From Negativicutes bacterium (GTDB taxonomy: Bacteria > Bacillota > Negativicutes > SKW292), in NCBI GenBank assembly GCA_026416215.1, contig JAOAFP010000095.1:1-5627 (forward strand): a DNA stretch of 5,627 bases, given 5' to 3'. The notes beneath the pieces are model-generated. The model did no database searches and was not told the DNA's origin. It was given only the letters and a program-made list of their open reading frames with translations. Positions 1 through 5,608 of the stretch are shown one piece after another. Each line of letters starts with the position of its first letter. Position 1 is the first letter of the stretch. Position numbers and translations under genes: made by a program.

Positions 1-408
1 GCTGCGGGTTTGCTCGGCGGCTGCGGTCAGCCCGAACCGCATCCCCTCAATAACCCTTGCCACCGGCACTCCCCGCAGTACCTGTCTGACTCCCTCATCC
101 ACCAGCGAGCTGGCCAGAATGGTGGCCGTTGTGGTACCGTCGCCCACCTCGGCCTGCTGAGCCTTGGCAATATTGATCAGCATACGGGCCGCCGGGTGAT
201 TTGTATCCATCTTATCGAGTATTGTGACCCCGTCATTGGTGATAACCACCTCGCCAAACCGATCCACCAGCATTGTATCCAGGCCCTTAGGCCCGATCGT
301 CCCCTCCACTGCCGCCGCCGTCGCCCTGATAGCGTTGGCATTGGCCAGCAGCGCCGCCATCCGTTCGTCTATTTCATTGCCGTTACCGGCTTTGCCGCCA
401 ATGTTCAT
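1..408 (-). CDS. Archaeal-like (Group III) chaperonin Cpn60, N-terminal part, cut by the window edge
   Basis: This encodes the first 136 residues of an ATP-driven double-ring cytosolic chaperonin; the rest lies beyond the left edge. The start is ATG with an AGGAGG site 8 nt upstream. Visible motifs are GPKG (39-42), a VITNDGVTIL block (about 55-64), an HPAA motif (71-74) and the ATP/Mg-binding GDGTTT loop (89-94, with Asp90). GPKG and GDGTT occur in all chaperonins. The stretch between them (GLDTMLVDRFG, ITNDGVTIL, NHPAARML) matches thermosome/CCT-type proteins and differs from GroEL, which has GPKGRNV and ITKDGV in these places. Known context: Group III chaperonins, such as that of Carboxydothermus hydrogenoformans, are thermosome-like, have a built-in lid, need no GroES, and are encoded in the hsp70 operon. 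Here the gene starts 12 nt after hrcA, which fits that group exactly. It is presumably controlled by the CIRCE element upstream of hrcA. A bacterial Group II-like protein outside Group III is the only serious alternative. Its apical and lid regions cannot be seen. Confidence 0.9.
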   Translation of the reverse strand, partial: MNIGGKAGNGNEIDERMAALLANANAIRATAAAVEGTIGPKGLDTMLVDRFGEVVITNDGVTILDKMDTNHPAARMLINIAKAQQAEVGDGTTTATILASSLVDEGVRQVLRGVPVARVIEGMRFGLTAAAEQTRS

Positions 409-423
409 CGATGCTTCCTCCTA
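409..423 (-). promoter_or_regulatory. Ribosome binding site of the chaperonin gene, overlapping the hrcA stop
   Basis: On the minus strand the hrcA stop codon TAG (423-421) runs directly into GAGGAAG, so the Shine-Dalgarno core AGGAGG (422-417) uses the last two bases of the stop codon. It sits 8 nt before the chaperonin ATG. The ribosome that finishes hrcA therefore covers the next initiation site, which suggests translational coupling. The site also fixes the chaperonin start. Confidence 0.85.
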
Positions 424-1461
424 ATTTTGTCCGATCCGGCGGGCAACTTCGTCAATATGACGCCGCATGAACCCTAATATCGCGGAAATGCGCCCGTACT
501 CCATGCGGGTTGGTCCCAGCACCGCCACCTTCCCCACCGTTTGCCCGTTCAGGCGGTAAGTTGCCTGTACGATGCTGCAGTCCTGTATGCCACTGAACTT
601 ATTTTCCCTGCCGATGGTGATAATAAGACCGTCCCCCTGATCTTCATTGCCCTTATCGAGGATATCGCACAGGACCCGCTCTTCCTCCAGCACCGACAGC
701 AGGTTTCTCGCCCGATTGCTGTCGCGGAACTCTGGCTGATCCAAAATTTGGGTTGTACCCCCTAGGTGGATTTTTTGCCGGCGCGAGGCCAGCAGCGTCT
801 GGCGGACCACCTGGACAGCCCGGTCGATCACTTCCCCTCCCGGCAGGGTGCAGTCCATCAGTCCCCGCCAGTCTATATCGTTTATTGCCTCGACGGTCTG
901 GCCGGCAATGCGGTTGGTTATAGCCTGGGCGATGCGCTGCAGGTCGGCAAAATCCACCCCGCCAGGGATGTTGATAATGCGATTTTCCACCAGTCCGTTG
1001 TCAGTAACCACCACGGCAATCGCCCTGTCGTCGTCCAGCGGCAGAAACTGCAGATAACGGAACCGGCATTGGCTGAACTGGGGACTGACCACCAGCGAAA
1101 CGTTGCGGGTGAACCGGGCAATTATTTTTGCCGTTTCCTGAAAAACCTCCTCCAGTGATCGAACCTTATTGCGATACCAGTTATCAATGAACGCTATGTC
1201 CTGCTCGCTGATCACCGGCGGTGACATCAGACAGTCCACGTAGTAGCGATAAGCCTTCAGCGACGGCACACGACCGGCAGACGTGTGCGGCTGCTCAAGA
1301 AAGCCCATTTCCTCAAGGTCTGACATCTCGTTGCGCACCGTCGCCGGACTTATCCCCAGCCCGCTCTTGCGGGCTATGGTCCGCGAACCGATTGGCTCGG
1401 CGGTAGCAATGTAGTCGTCGATGATAGCACGCAGAATCTGCCACTTGCGCTCCTCAGCCAC
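421..1461 (-). CDS. hrcA: Heat-inducible transcription repressor HrcA
   Basis: HrcA is a cytoplasmic dimeric repressor that binds CIRCE operators and represses class I heat-shock operons; its activity usually depends on a chaperonin. The predicted protein has 346 residues, the usual length. Residues 1-75 form the winged-helix DNA-binding domain, with the family signatures ATVRNEMSDLEEMGFLEQPHTSAGRVP and YRYYVD visible (about 41-75). The central and C-terminal regions carry typical HrcA blocks, including LGPTRMEYGRISAILGFM near the end. The start is GTG, chosen because an AAGGGTGGTGAT Shine-Dalgarno-like stretch lies just upstream; a second GTG 2 nt earlier is out of frame. The gene is the first of its operon. 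It lies directly behind a sigma-A promoter and a perfect CIRCE, so it represses itself, and a chaperonin gene follows after 12 nt. The usual GRIPT motif is GRVPS here, a mild variant. The identification is secure. Confidence 0.98.
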   Translation of the reverse strand: MAEERKWQILRAIIDDYIATAEPIGSRTIARKSGLGISPATVRNEMSDLEEMGFLEQPHTSAGRVPSLKAYRYYVDCLMSPPVISEQDIAFIDNWYRNKVRSLEEVFQETAKIIARFTRNVSLVVSPQFSQCRFRYLQFLPLDDDRAIAVVVTDNGLVENRIINIPGGVDFADLQRIAQAITNRIAGQTVEAINDIDWRGLMDCTLPGGEVIDRAVQVVRQTLLASRRQKIHLGGTTQILDQPEFRDSNRARNLLSVLEEERVLCDILDKGNEDQGDGLIITIGRENKFSGIQDCSIVQATYRLNGQTVGKVAVLGPTRMEYGRISAILGFMRRHIDEVARRIGQN

Positions 1462-1482
1462 ACCAAATCACCACCCTTGTGT

Positions 1483-1517
1483 TTTATTAGCACTCTATTT
1501 GCAAGAGTGCTAATAAA
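1483..1517. promoter_or_regulatory. CIRCE operator (HrcA binding site)
   Basis: The sequence has TTAGCACTC (1487-1495), nine spacer bases, and GAGTGCTAA (1505-1513), which matches the CIRCE consensus exactly. The dyad extends four more pairs outward, giving 13-bp arms (1483-1495 and 1505-1517). It lies between the hrcA promoter and the hrcA start, at or just after the expected transcription start, so bound HrcA would block initiation. It ends 21 bp before the GTG. Confidence 0.98.
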
Positions 1518-1526
1518 CTGTAATCT

Positions 1527-1555
1527 ATATTAGCCCATTTGCCTGATAAAGTCAA
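1527..1555 (-). promoter_or_regulatory. Sigma-A type promoter of the hrcA heat-shock operon
   Basis: Reading the minus strand, TTGACT (1555-1550) and TAATAT (1532-1527) are separated by 17 bp. Each differs from the sigma-70/sigma-A consensus at one position. Transcription should start around 1518-1521, at the edge of the CIRCE element. This is the usual arrangement for HrcA-repressed operons in Gram-positive bacteria. Confidence 0.85.
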
Positions 1556-1573
1556 GACAACCGGACGGTACCC

Positions 1574-1604
1574 AAAAAAAAGAAGCGGCGTTGACCGCCG
1601 CTTC
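1574..1604 (-). terminator. Rho-independent terminator after the PTS IICB gene
   Basis: On the minus strand a 9-bp perfect stem, GAAGCGGCG / CGCCGCTTC (1604-1596 with 1590-1582), with the 5-nt loop GTCAA, is followed by eight T residues (1581-1574). It begins 23 nt after the permease stop codon and ends 18 nt before the hrcA -35 box. It therefore separates the sugar-recycling cluster from the heat-shock operon. There is no comparable T tract on the plus strand. Confidence 0.93.
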
Positions 1605-1627
1605 GTCTGTTATCCATCGACAAACCA

Positions 1628-3025
1628 TCACCGCCGCGAAATATTTTTTATCTCGCCGGCCAAGGCGTCGGCCACCGTGCCGACAACAATCTGAACATTG
1701 TTCTTGTTAAGCCTGATAACTCCCGAGGCTCCCAGCTCCCTCACCCTGCGATCGTCAACTTTCCCGGCGTCGTGGAGCACCAGACGCAACCTTGTTATAC
1801 AGGCGTCAATTGTCTGAATGTTGTCCGGTCCGCCTATGGCTTCCAGGTACAAAGCTGCCCTGTCCGCCAGACCCCCCGCTTTTTCCCCAGCCGGTTTCTC
1901 CTTCTCTGCCCGTTCTTCATAGCGGCCGGGGGTGGGAAGGTTAAATTTTCTGATCACTGCCAAAAACAGCAGGTAGTAGACCACCGCCCAGACTAGCCCC
2001 ACCACCAGCAACAGCGCCGGCTTGGTGGCCTTGCCGAAATTAAGCAGATAGTCGAACAGTCCGGCCGAAAAACCAAAGCCATCCTTAATTCCCAGCAAGG
2101 TACAAACCGCCAGCGACAGTCCGGTCAGCAGGGCGTGGGCAAGATACAGGGCTGGTGCCAGAAACATAAAGGTGAACTCCACCGGTTCGGTAATGCCGGT
2201 AAGGAACGAAGTCAGGGCGATACTCAGCAGCATACCGCTAACTTCCCGCCTCCGCCCCGGCCGGGCTGCGGTGATCATCGCCAGACAGGCAGCCGGCAGG
2301 GCGAACATCATAACCGGGAAAAATCCGGCCATGAAGTTTCCGGCCGCCGGGTCACCGGCAAAAAATCTTGTCAGATCGCCATGCACTACCACTCCGGCTT
2401 CGGTGGTGAAACTGCCGATCTGAAACCAGAACAGGGTGTTGAGAATATGGTGGAGACCAAAAGGAATCAGCAGGCGGTTGGCAAATCCGAACACAAACGA
2501 GCCGGTCCAGCCCGAATTTGCCACCGCATCACCACCGGCTTCAATCGCATGCTGAATTACCGGCCATATCAGCCCGGCCGCTACCCCGACCACCAGCATG
2601 GTCAGCGACGTCACGATCGGAACAAACCGCCGGCCACCGAAAAAGCCAAGAAAGGCAGGCACTTTGATGTCGTGATACCGGTTATACAGCACTCCGGCTG
2701 CCACACCGGAAACTATGCCGGCCAGCACCCCCATATTAATGGTTTTGTTGAAGGTAACCGCCACCTTGGTAACCACTAGGTAGCCGACGGCCGCAGCCAG
2801 CCCGGCAATGCCGTTGTTCTCCTCCGCCAGTCCCACGCCGATACCAATGGCAAATATAAGTGGCAAGTTGTCAAACACCGCGCCACCGGCGTTGGCTATC
2901 CAGGGAATGTTTAGTAAATCCGGCTGCCCCAGCCTGAGCAGCAGGCCAGCCGCCGGCAGCACCGCCACCGGCGCCATCAGTGCCTTACCAAGCTTTTGCA
3001 GGACTGCCAACAGTCCGCTCCTCAT
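1628..3025 (-). CDS. PTS transporter subunit IICB, N-acetylglucosamine-type (NagE-like)
   Basis: This is an inner-membrane sugar permease of the glucose PTS family, 465 residues. It transports a sugar and phosphorylates it with phosphate received from a IIA protein. The IIC domain (about 1-370) is rich in membrane helices and carries LHHILN (191-196), HGDLTRFFAGD (215-225), FALPAACLAM (241-250) and GITEP (277-281). The HGD..RFFAGD block resembles GlcNAc-specific NagE more than glucose PtsG. After a charged linker (about 368-388), the IIB domain (390-465) has the phosphorylated Cys409 in DACITRLRL. There is no IIA domain, so the free-standing IIA encoded upstream is the likely donor. The start is the ATG with GGAGGAGG just upstream; a GTG six codons earlier would place that site inside the coding sequence. 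It lies 70 nt after the serine hydrolase and is closed by a terminator. Being clustered with murQ, it may carry MurNAc or a GlcNAc-containing sugar. The family is certain; the substrate is inferred. Confidence 0.92.
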   Translation of the reverse strand: MRSGLLAVLQKLGKALMAPVAVLPAAGLLLRLGQPDLLNIPWIANAGGAVFDNLPLIFAIGIGVGLAEENNGIAGLAAAVGYLVVTKVAVTFNKTINMGVLAGIVSGVAAGVLYNRYHDIKVPAFLGFFGGRRFVPIVTSLTMLVVGVAAGLIWPVIQHAIEAGGDAVANSGWTGSFVFGFANRLLIPFGLHHILNTLFWFQIGSFTTEAGVVVHGDLTRFFAGDPAAGNFMAGFFPVMMFALPAACLAMITAARPGRRREVSGMLLSIALTSFLTGITEPVEFTFMFLAPALYLAHALLTGLSLAVCTLLGIKDGFGFSAGLFDYLLNFGKATKPALLLVVGLVWAVVYYLLFLAVIRKFNLPTPGRYEERAEKEKPAGEKAGGLADRAALYLEAIGGPDNIQTIDACITRLRLVLHDAGKVDDRRVRELGASGVIRLNKNNVQIVVGTVADALAGEIKNISRR

Positions 3026-3066
3026 GATGTTCCTCCTCCACACAGATTTTTCGAGCCAGCCTGGGA

Positions 3067-3086
3067 AACCGGCGGCAACCGCCGTT
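3067..3086. repeat. Small GC-rich inverted repeat between hydrolase and permease genes
   Basis: GGCGG (3071-3075) and CCGCC (3079-3083) pair around a 3-nt loop, with one further C-G pair and two A-T pairs beyond a bulged base. In the transcript it would form a compact hairpin in the 70-nt gap before the permease ribosome binding site. There is no T tract, so it is not a standard terminator. It might affect mRNA stability, or it might be chance in GC-rich DNA. Confidence 0.35.
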
Positions 3087-3095
3087 ACGGGCCGC

Positions 3096-4739
3096 TCAGT
3101 TGCCCGTCATGGCCTCGTAAATCAACGCCATCACACTGCCATAGCGGTTAGTCTCGAGTTCTGCGGTGGCAAACCGGTTGGGCGGCTGAACCACCGGGCT
3201 GTGAATACGGTTGGTCAGCAATGCCACCGCCATGTCGTTCTCAAAATCGATCAGCGTGGCCGTACCGGTCCATCCGCTGTGGCCGACCGACGAACTGCTG
3301 GCGTAGGGGCCGAACAGCCACTGGCGGTTTTTGTTCCAGCCCAGTCCAATGGTGATATCGTGGTCGGAAATTTTGCTGAACTGTTCCTGGGTGTACTGAT
3401 CCCACAACCTCACCCAGCCATAGCCGCCGCGGTTCAGCATCACCTGCATCAACACCGCCAGATCGGACAAATTGCTGAACAGACCGGCATGTCCGGCCAC
3501 CCCGCCCAGACTGTACCAGCATTTTTCATCGTGCACCTCTCCCTGAAGAGTATAGGTGCGGATATTGGGAAAACTTACGTTGAAATCGCGGGTGTTGCCG
3601 CACCGTTCAGTCGCCGCGCAGTCCTCCGGCCCGAATCCGTTGGCCAGGGGCAGGTAGGTGGTGTGGGTCAGCCCCAGCGGCCGGTAAATATTATCCCGGA
3701 CGTATTTGTCCAAACGCTGGCCGCTGACCAGCTCCACAATATACCCAAGCAAAATGAAGTCGGTATCGCTGTACACTGATTTTTCGCCAACCGGGCGCAC
3801 CAGCGGCGTTTTAACCAGACCGGCCAACGTCCGTTCCCGTTCCTGGGAAAACTGTCCGGACTTTTCGGCATCAGTCGGGTCAAAATAGCGGACTTCAGGG
3901 CCAAAACCAGCATTGTGCAACAACAGGTTGCGCAGACTTATCTCCCGATACCCATCGCGATCGAACTCCGGTATAAACTGGGCTACCTTGTCGTCAATAT
4001 TGATCCTTCCTGCTGATACCAGCTGCTGTAAAGCGTACACCGTGGCGTACATCTTGCTGTTCGACGCCAGATCAAACAAAGTGTCAGCCGTCAGTTTGCA
4101 CCACTGACTCTGCGGCAACAGGGTGGTTTGGTCGTACTTTTTGCCGTAGCCGTAAACCGTCTTTTTAACTACTTTACCGTTTTTGACAATCACCAGTGCC
4201 GCTCCCGCCAGACCGGCCTCAATGTCGTGAGCAATCAGGCGGTCGACGGCCTGCAGTTTGTCCGGTGACAGGCCGACCTGTTCAGGACGTCCCTCGGTCA
4301 GAACCGGGTAATCGACCATAATATCGCAATACCCGCCCGGTTCAGCCACCACTTCGGTCAGCTGCAACTCATTCATCCCGTCACGGGTCAGCTTCCCGAT
4401 ATCGATCTCCTGCACGCCGCCGGCCTGCCAGTTAACTGTCAGTTTACGGCCGTTTACCGCCAGTCTGGCTGAAAACAGGCCGTGGTTGATTATCCTGATC
4501 TTTCCCTGACCGGCGTAGCCCCTGAACGATCGCCGGTTCAGCACGTAGATCTGCGGATCGTCATCCTGGTCGGGAAACCGCGAGACAATCTGGCTGCCGT
4601 CGGCAACAAAACGGCTGGCCGCCGACAAACAGTCACTACCGCTCCCGGCCAACATTACAGCCATTATAATCAGCCACCCCAGTCCGGTCGCAAAAAAACG
4701 GCGTTCAGACCGAACGCCGCAAAGCTTAAGCCTTTTCAA
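3096..4739 (-). CDS. Exported serine hydrolase of the beta-lactamase/PBP4B (YfeW)/AmiE type
   Basis: This is a class C beta-lactamase-family enzyme (serine hydrolase; DD-peptidase, esterase or amidase), probably acting outside the membrane on peptidoglycan fragments. With the TTG start it has 547 residues. Residues 1-41 look like a signal peptide: basic MKRLK...RSERR, hydrophobic FFATGLGWLIIMAVMLAG, then LSAAS. An N-terminal beta-rich region (about 50-145) precedes the catalytic domain (about 155-545). Catalytic motifs are SNSK (Ser226, Lys229), YSD (Tyr323) and HSG (487-489, in place of KTG); RNLLLHNAGF (270-279) is also family-typical. Similar proteins are E. coli YfeW (PBP4B), next to murQ-murP, and B. 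subtilis AmiE (YbbE), a MurNAc-L-Ala amidase, so a muropeptide-trimming role fits. The start is uncertain. TTG 4739 overlaps the IIA gene by 14 nt and gives the full signal peptide but has a weak ribosome site. ATG 4664 has GGTGG upstream but loses the basic part of the signal peptide. A terminator-like hairpin lies between the two. Confidence 0.85.
   Translation of the reverse strand: MKRLKLCGVRSERRFFATGLGWLIIMAVMLAGSGSDCLSAASRFVADGSQIVSRFPDQDDDPQIYVLNRRSFRGYAGQGKIRIINHGLFSARLAVNGRKLTVNWQAGGVQEIDIGKLTRDGMNELQLTEVVAEPGGYCDIMVDYPVLTEGRPEQVGLSPDKLQAVDRLIAHDIEAGLAGAALVIVKNGKVVKKTVYGYGKKYDQTTLLPQSQWCKLTADTLFDLASNSKMYATVYALQQLVSAGRINIDDKVAQFIPEFDRDGYREISLRNLLLHNAGFGPEVRYFDPTDAEKSGQFSQERERTLAGLVKTPLVRPVGEKSVYSDTDFILLGYIVELVSGQRLDKYVRDNIYRPLGLTHTTYLPLANGFGPEDCAATERCGNTRDFNVSFPNIRTYTLQGEVHDEKCWYSLGGVAGHAGLFSNLSDLAVLMQVMLNRGGYGWVRLWDQYTQEQFSKISDHDITIGLGWNKNRQWLFGPYASSSSVGHSGWTGTATLIDFENDMAVALLTNRIHSPVVQPPNRFATAELETNRYGSVMALIYEAMTGN
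4692..4719 (-). terminator. Rho-independent terminator-like hairpin after the IIA gene, at the hydrolase start
   Basis: On the minus strand an 8-bp perfect stem, CGGCGTTC / GAACGCCG (4719-4712 with 4706-4699), with loop GGTCT, is followed by seven T residues (4698-4692). It begins 6 nt after the IIA stop codon. By form it is a strong intrinsic terminator, but two more same-strand genes of apparently related function follow, with no obvious promoter between. It may lower their expression (attenuation) rather than end the operon. It lies upstream of ATG 4664 but inside the reading frame if the hydrolase starts at TTG 4739. Confidence 0.85.
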
Positions 4740-5262
4740 TCTTGTAAAGCTCGCTGAGACCGGCAGTAACCCGGGTGCCAACTGCCACCTGATCGACAAT
4801 CTTGAACGCATCACCGTTGGTGACGATGACCGGGGTGACAACCTTTTTTCCGGCCGCCTTGATAGTCTCAAGGTCGGCTTCAATCAATGCCTGCCCGCAC
4901 CGGACCTTGTCCCCCTGTTCCACCTTCTTGACAAACCCCTTGCCTTCGAGATGAACAGTGTCGATGCCGACGTGAATCAGCAACTCCACCCCGTCCTTGT
5001 TTTTCAGTCCGACCGCATGCCCGGTCGGAAACAGGGTGACCACCTCTCCGTCAAAAGGAGCCACCACCACCCCTTCCTGGGGCATAATTGCCACACCGTC
5101 CCCCATCATCTTCTCGGCAAACACCGGATCCTCGGTTTCGGTCAGTTCCACCACCTCACCGGTAAGCGGTGCCATTATCCCTGCTGGCCCCTTGCAACAC
5201 TCGCTCTCGCCGCTACAGCACGACTTTCCGCTTCCGCCGAACAATTTTGAGAAAAAGCCCAT
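4726..5262 (-). CDS. PTS glucose-family IIA component, free-standing, with cysteine-rich N-terminus
   Basis: This is a cytoplasmic phosphocarrier of 178 residues that accepts phosphate from HPr and passes it to a IIB domain, here most likely that of the IICB encoded two genes downstream. The core (about 30-175) is a IIA-Glc (Crr-type) domain: APLTGEVVEL near 31, VFAEKMMGDGVAI (47-59), a conserved His82 in GHAVG, and the phosphorylated His97 in LLIHVGIDTVHLEGKGF. The N-terminal MGFFSKLFGG resembles the amphipathic start of E. coli IIA-Glc (MGLFDKL). It is followed by an unusual tail, CCSGESECC (Cys15, 16, 22, 23), not typical of the family. The ATG start has a GAGGAGGAAG ribosome site 6 nt upstream. 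The gene begins 65 nt after murQ, and a terminator-like hairpin follows its stop. In Firmicutes such single IIA proteins usually serve permeases lacking a IIA domain, so pairing with NagE-type IICB is natural. The family is certain; the role of the cysteines is unknown. Confidence 0.95.
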   Translation of the reverse strand: MGFFSKLFGGSGKSCCSGESECCKGPAGIMAPLTGEVVELTETEDPVFAEKMMGDGVAIMPQEGVVVAPFDGEVVTLFPTGHAVGLKNKDGVELLIHVGIDTVHLEGKGFVKKVEQGDKVRCGQALIEADLETIKAAGKKVVTPVIVTNGDAFKIVDQVAVGTRVTAGLSELYKIEKA

Positions 5263-5327
5263 TTTTTCTTCCTCCTCTGAAATTTATGTGGTCAGTCCAA
5301 TTACAGCTATCCCTAAACCAGCCCGGA

Positions 5328-5608
5328 CTACCCGCTCGGTCCCGCCGCCGGCCGGCGCAGAATCTCCAGTGCCCCGGCCACCAGCCCACCGCATTTCGCC
5401 AGCGCCCGCCTGGCTTCGTCCGCTGTCACCCCGGCCAGCAGCATGGCAACCGCCACCCTGACCTCCCCCTCTGCCTCACTCAGGGCTGCCGTAGCCTGCT
5501 GTTCGTCAGAACCGGTAGCCAGGCTGACAATCCTCCTGGCCCGCTGCCGAAGCTTCTCATTGGTGGCCTGAACGTTCACCATCAGGTTGCTGTAGACCTT
5601 GCCAGTCC
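5328..5608 (-). CDS. murQ: N-acetylmuramic acid 6-phosphate etherase MurQ, C-terminal part, cut by the contig end
   Basis: MurQ cleaves the lactyl ether of MurNAc-6-phosphate in the cytoplasm, giving GlcNAc-6-phosphate and D-lactate, the key step of MurNAc recycling. Only the last 92 codons are present, of about 300 in the family; the 5' part is missing because the contig stops at a sequencing adapter at 5609. Open frame continues from the adapter junction. The visible start TGKVYSNLMVNVQATNEKL matches the conserved late MurQ block (typically K.Y.NLMV.VQATN.KL). The following helical domain, with EAEGEVRVAVAMLLAGV and two further short helices, is the C-terminal helical bundle typical of MurQ. 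An internal ATG at 5582 lies inside the conserved block and is not the true start. The IIA gene follows after 65 nt. The IIA, hydrolase and permease downstream make a coherent cell-wall sugar cluster, as in E. coli murQ-murP-yfeW. Confidence 0.93.

Noticed and set aside
10..477. Plus-strand open frame of 155 codons at the left edge
   Set aside because: It is antisense to the chaperonin, whose conserved motifs and ribosome binding site leave no doubt about the coding strand.
2135..2779. Plus-strand open frame of 214 codons
   Set aside because: It is entirely antisense to the IIC membrane domain. Its composition (Gln, His, Arg, Gly rich) is typical of a shadow frame, and no motif is seen.
3026..3043. 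GTG start six codons upstream for the permease
   Set aside because: The GGAGGAGG ribosome site would then lie inside the coding sequence. The ATG at 3025 has ideal spacing, and the protein start MRSGLLAVLQKLGKAL is typical of the family.
2808..3779. Long plus-strand open frame of 323 codons
   Set aside because: It lies antisense to the NagE-like permease start, the intergenic region and the hydrolase, both well-supported genes. Its translation shows no recognisable domain. Long shadow frames are common in GC-rich DNA.
4740..4883. Hydrolase reading frame extended upstream to an ATG at 4883
   Set aside because: This would overlap the IIA gene by 158 nt and place about 48 unlikely basic residues before the signal peptide. 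Homologous proteins do not need it.
5263..5327. Possible promoter or operator between murQ and the IIA gene
   Set aside because: Apart from the ribosome binding site, no convincing -35/-10 pair, cre-like site or strong dyad was found, so the genes are more simply read as one operon.
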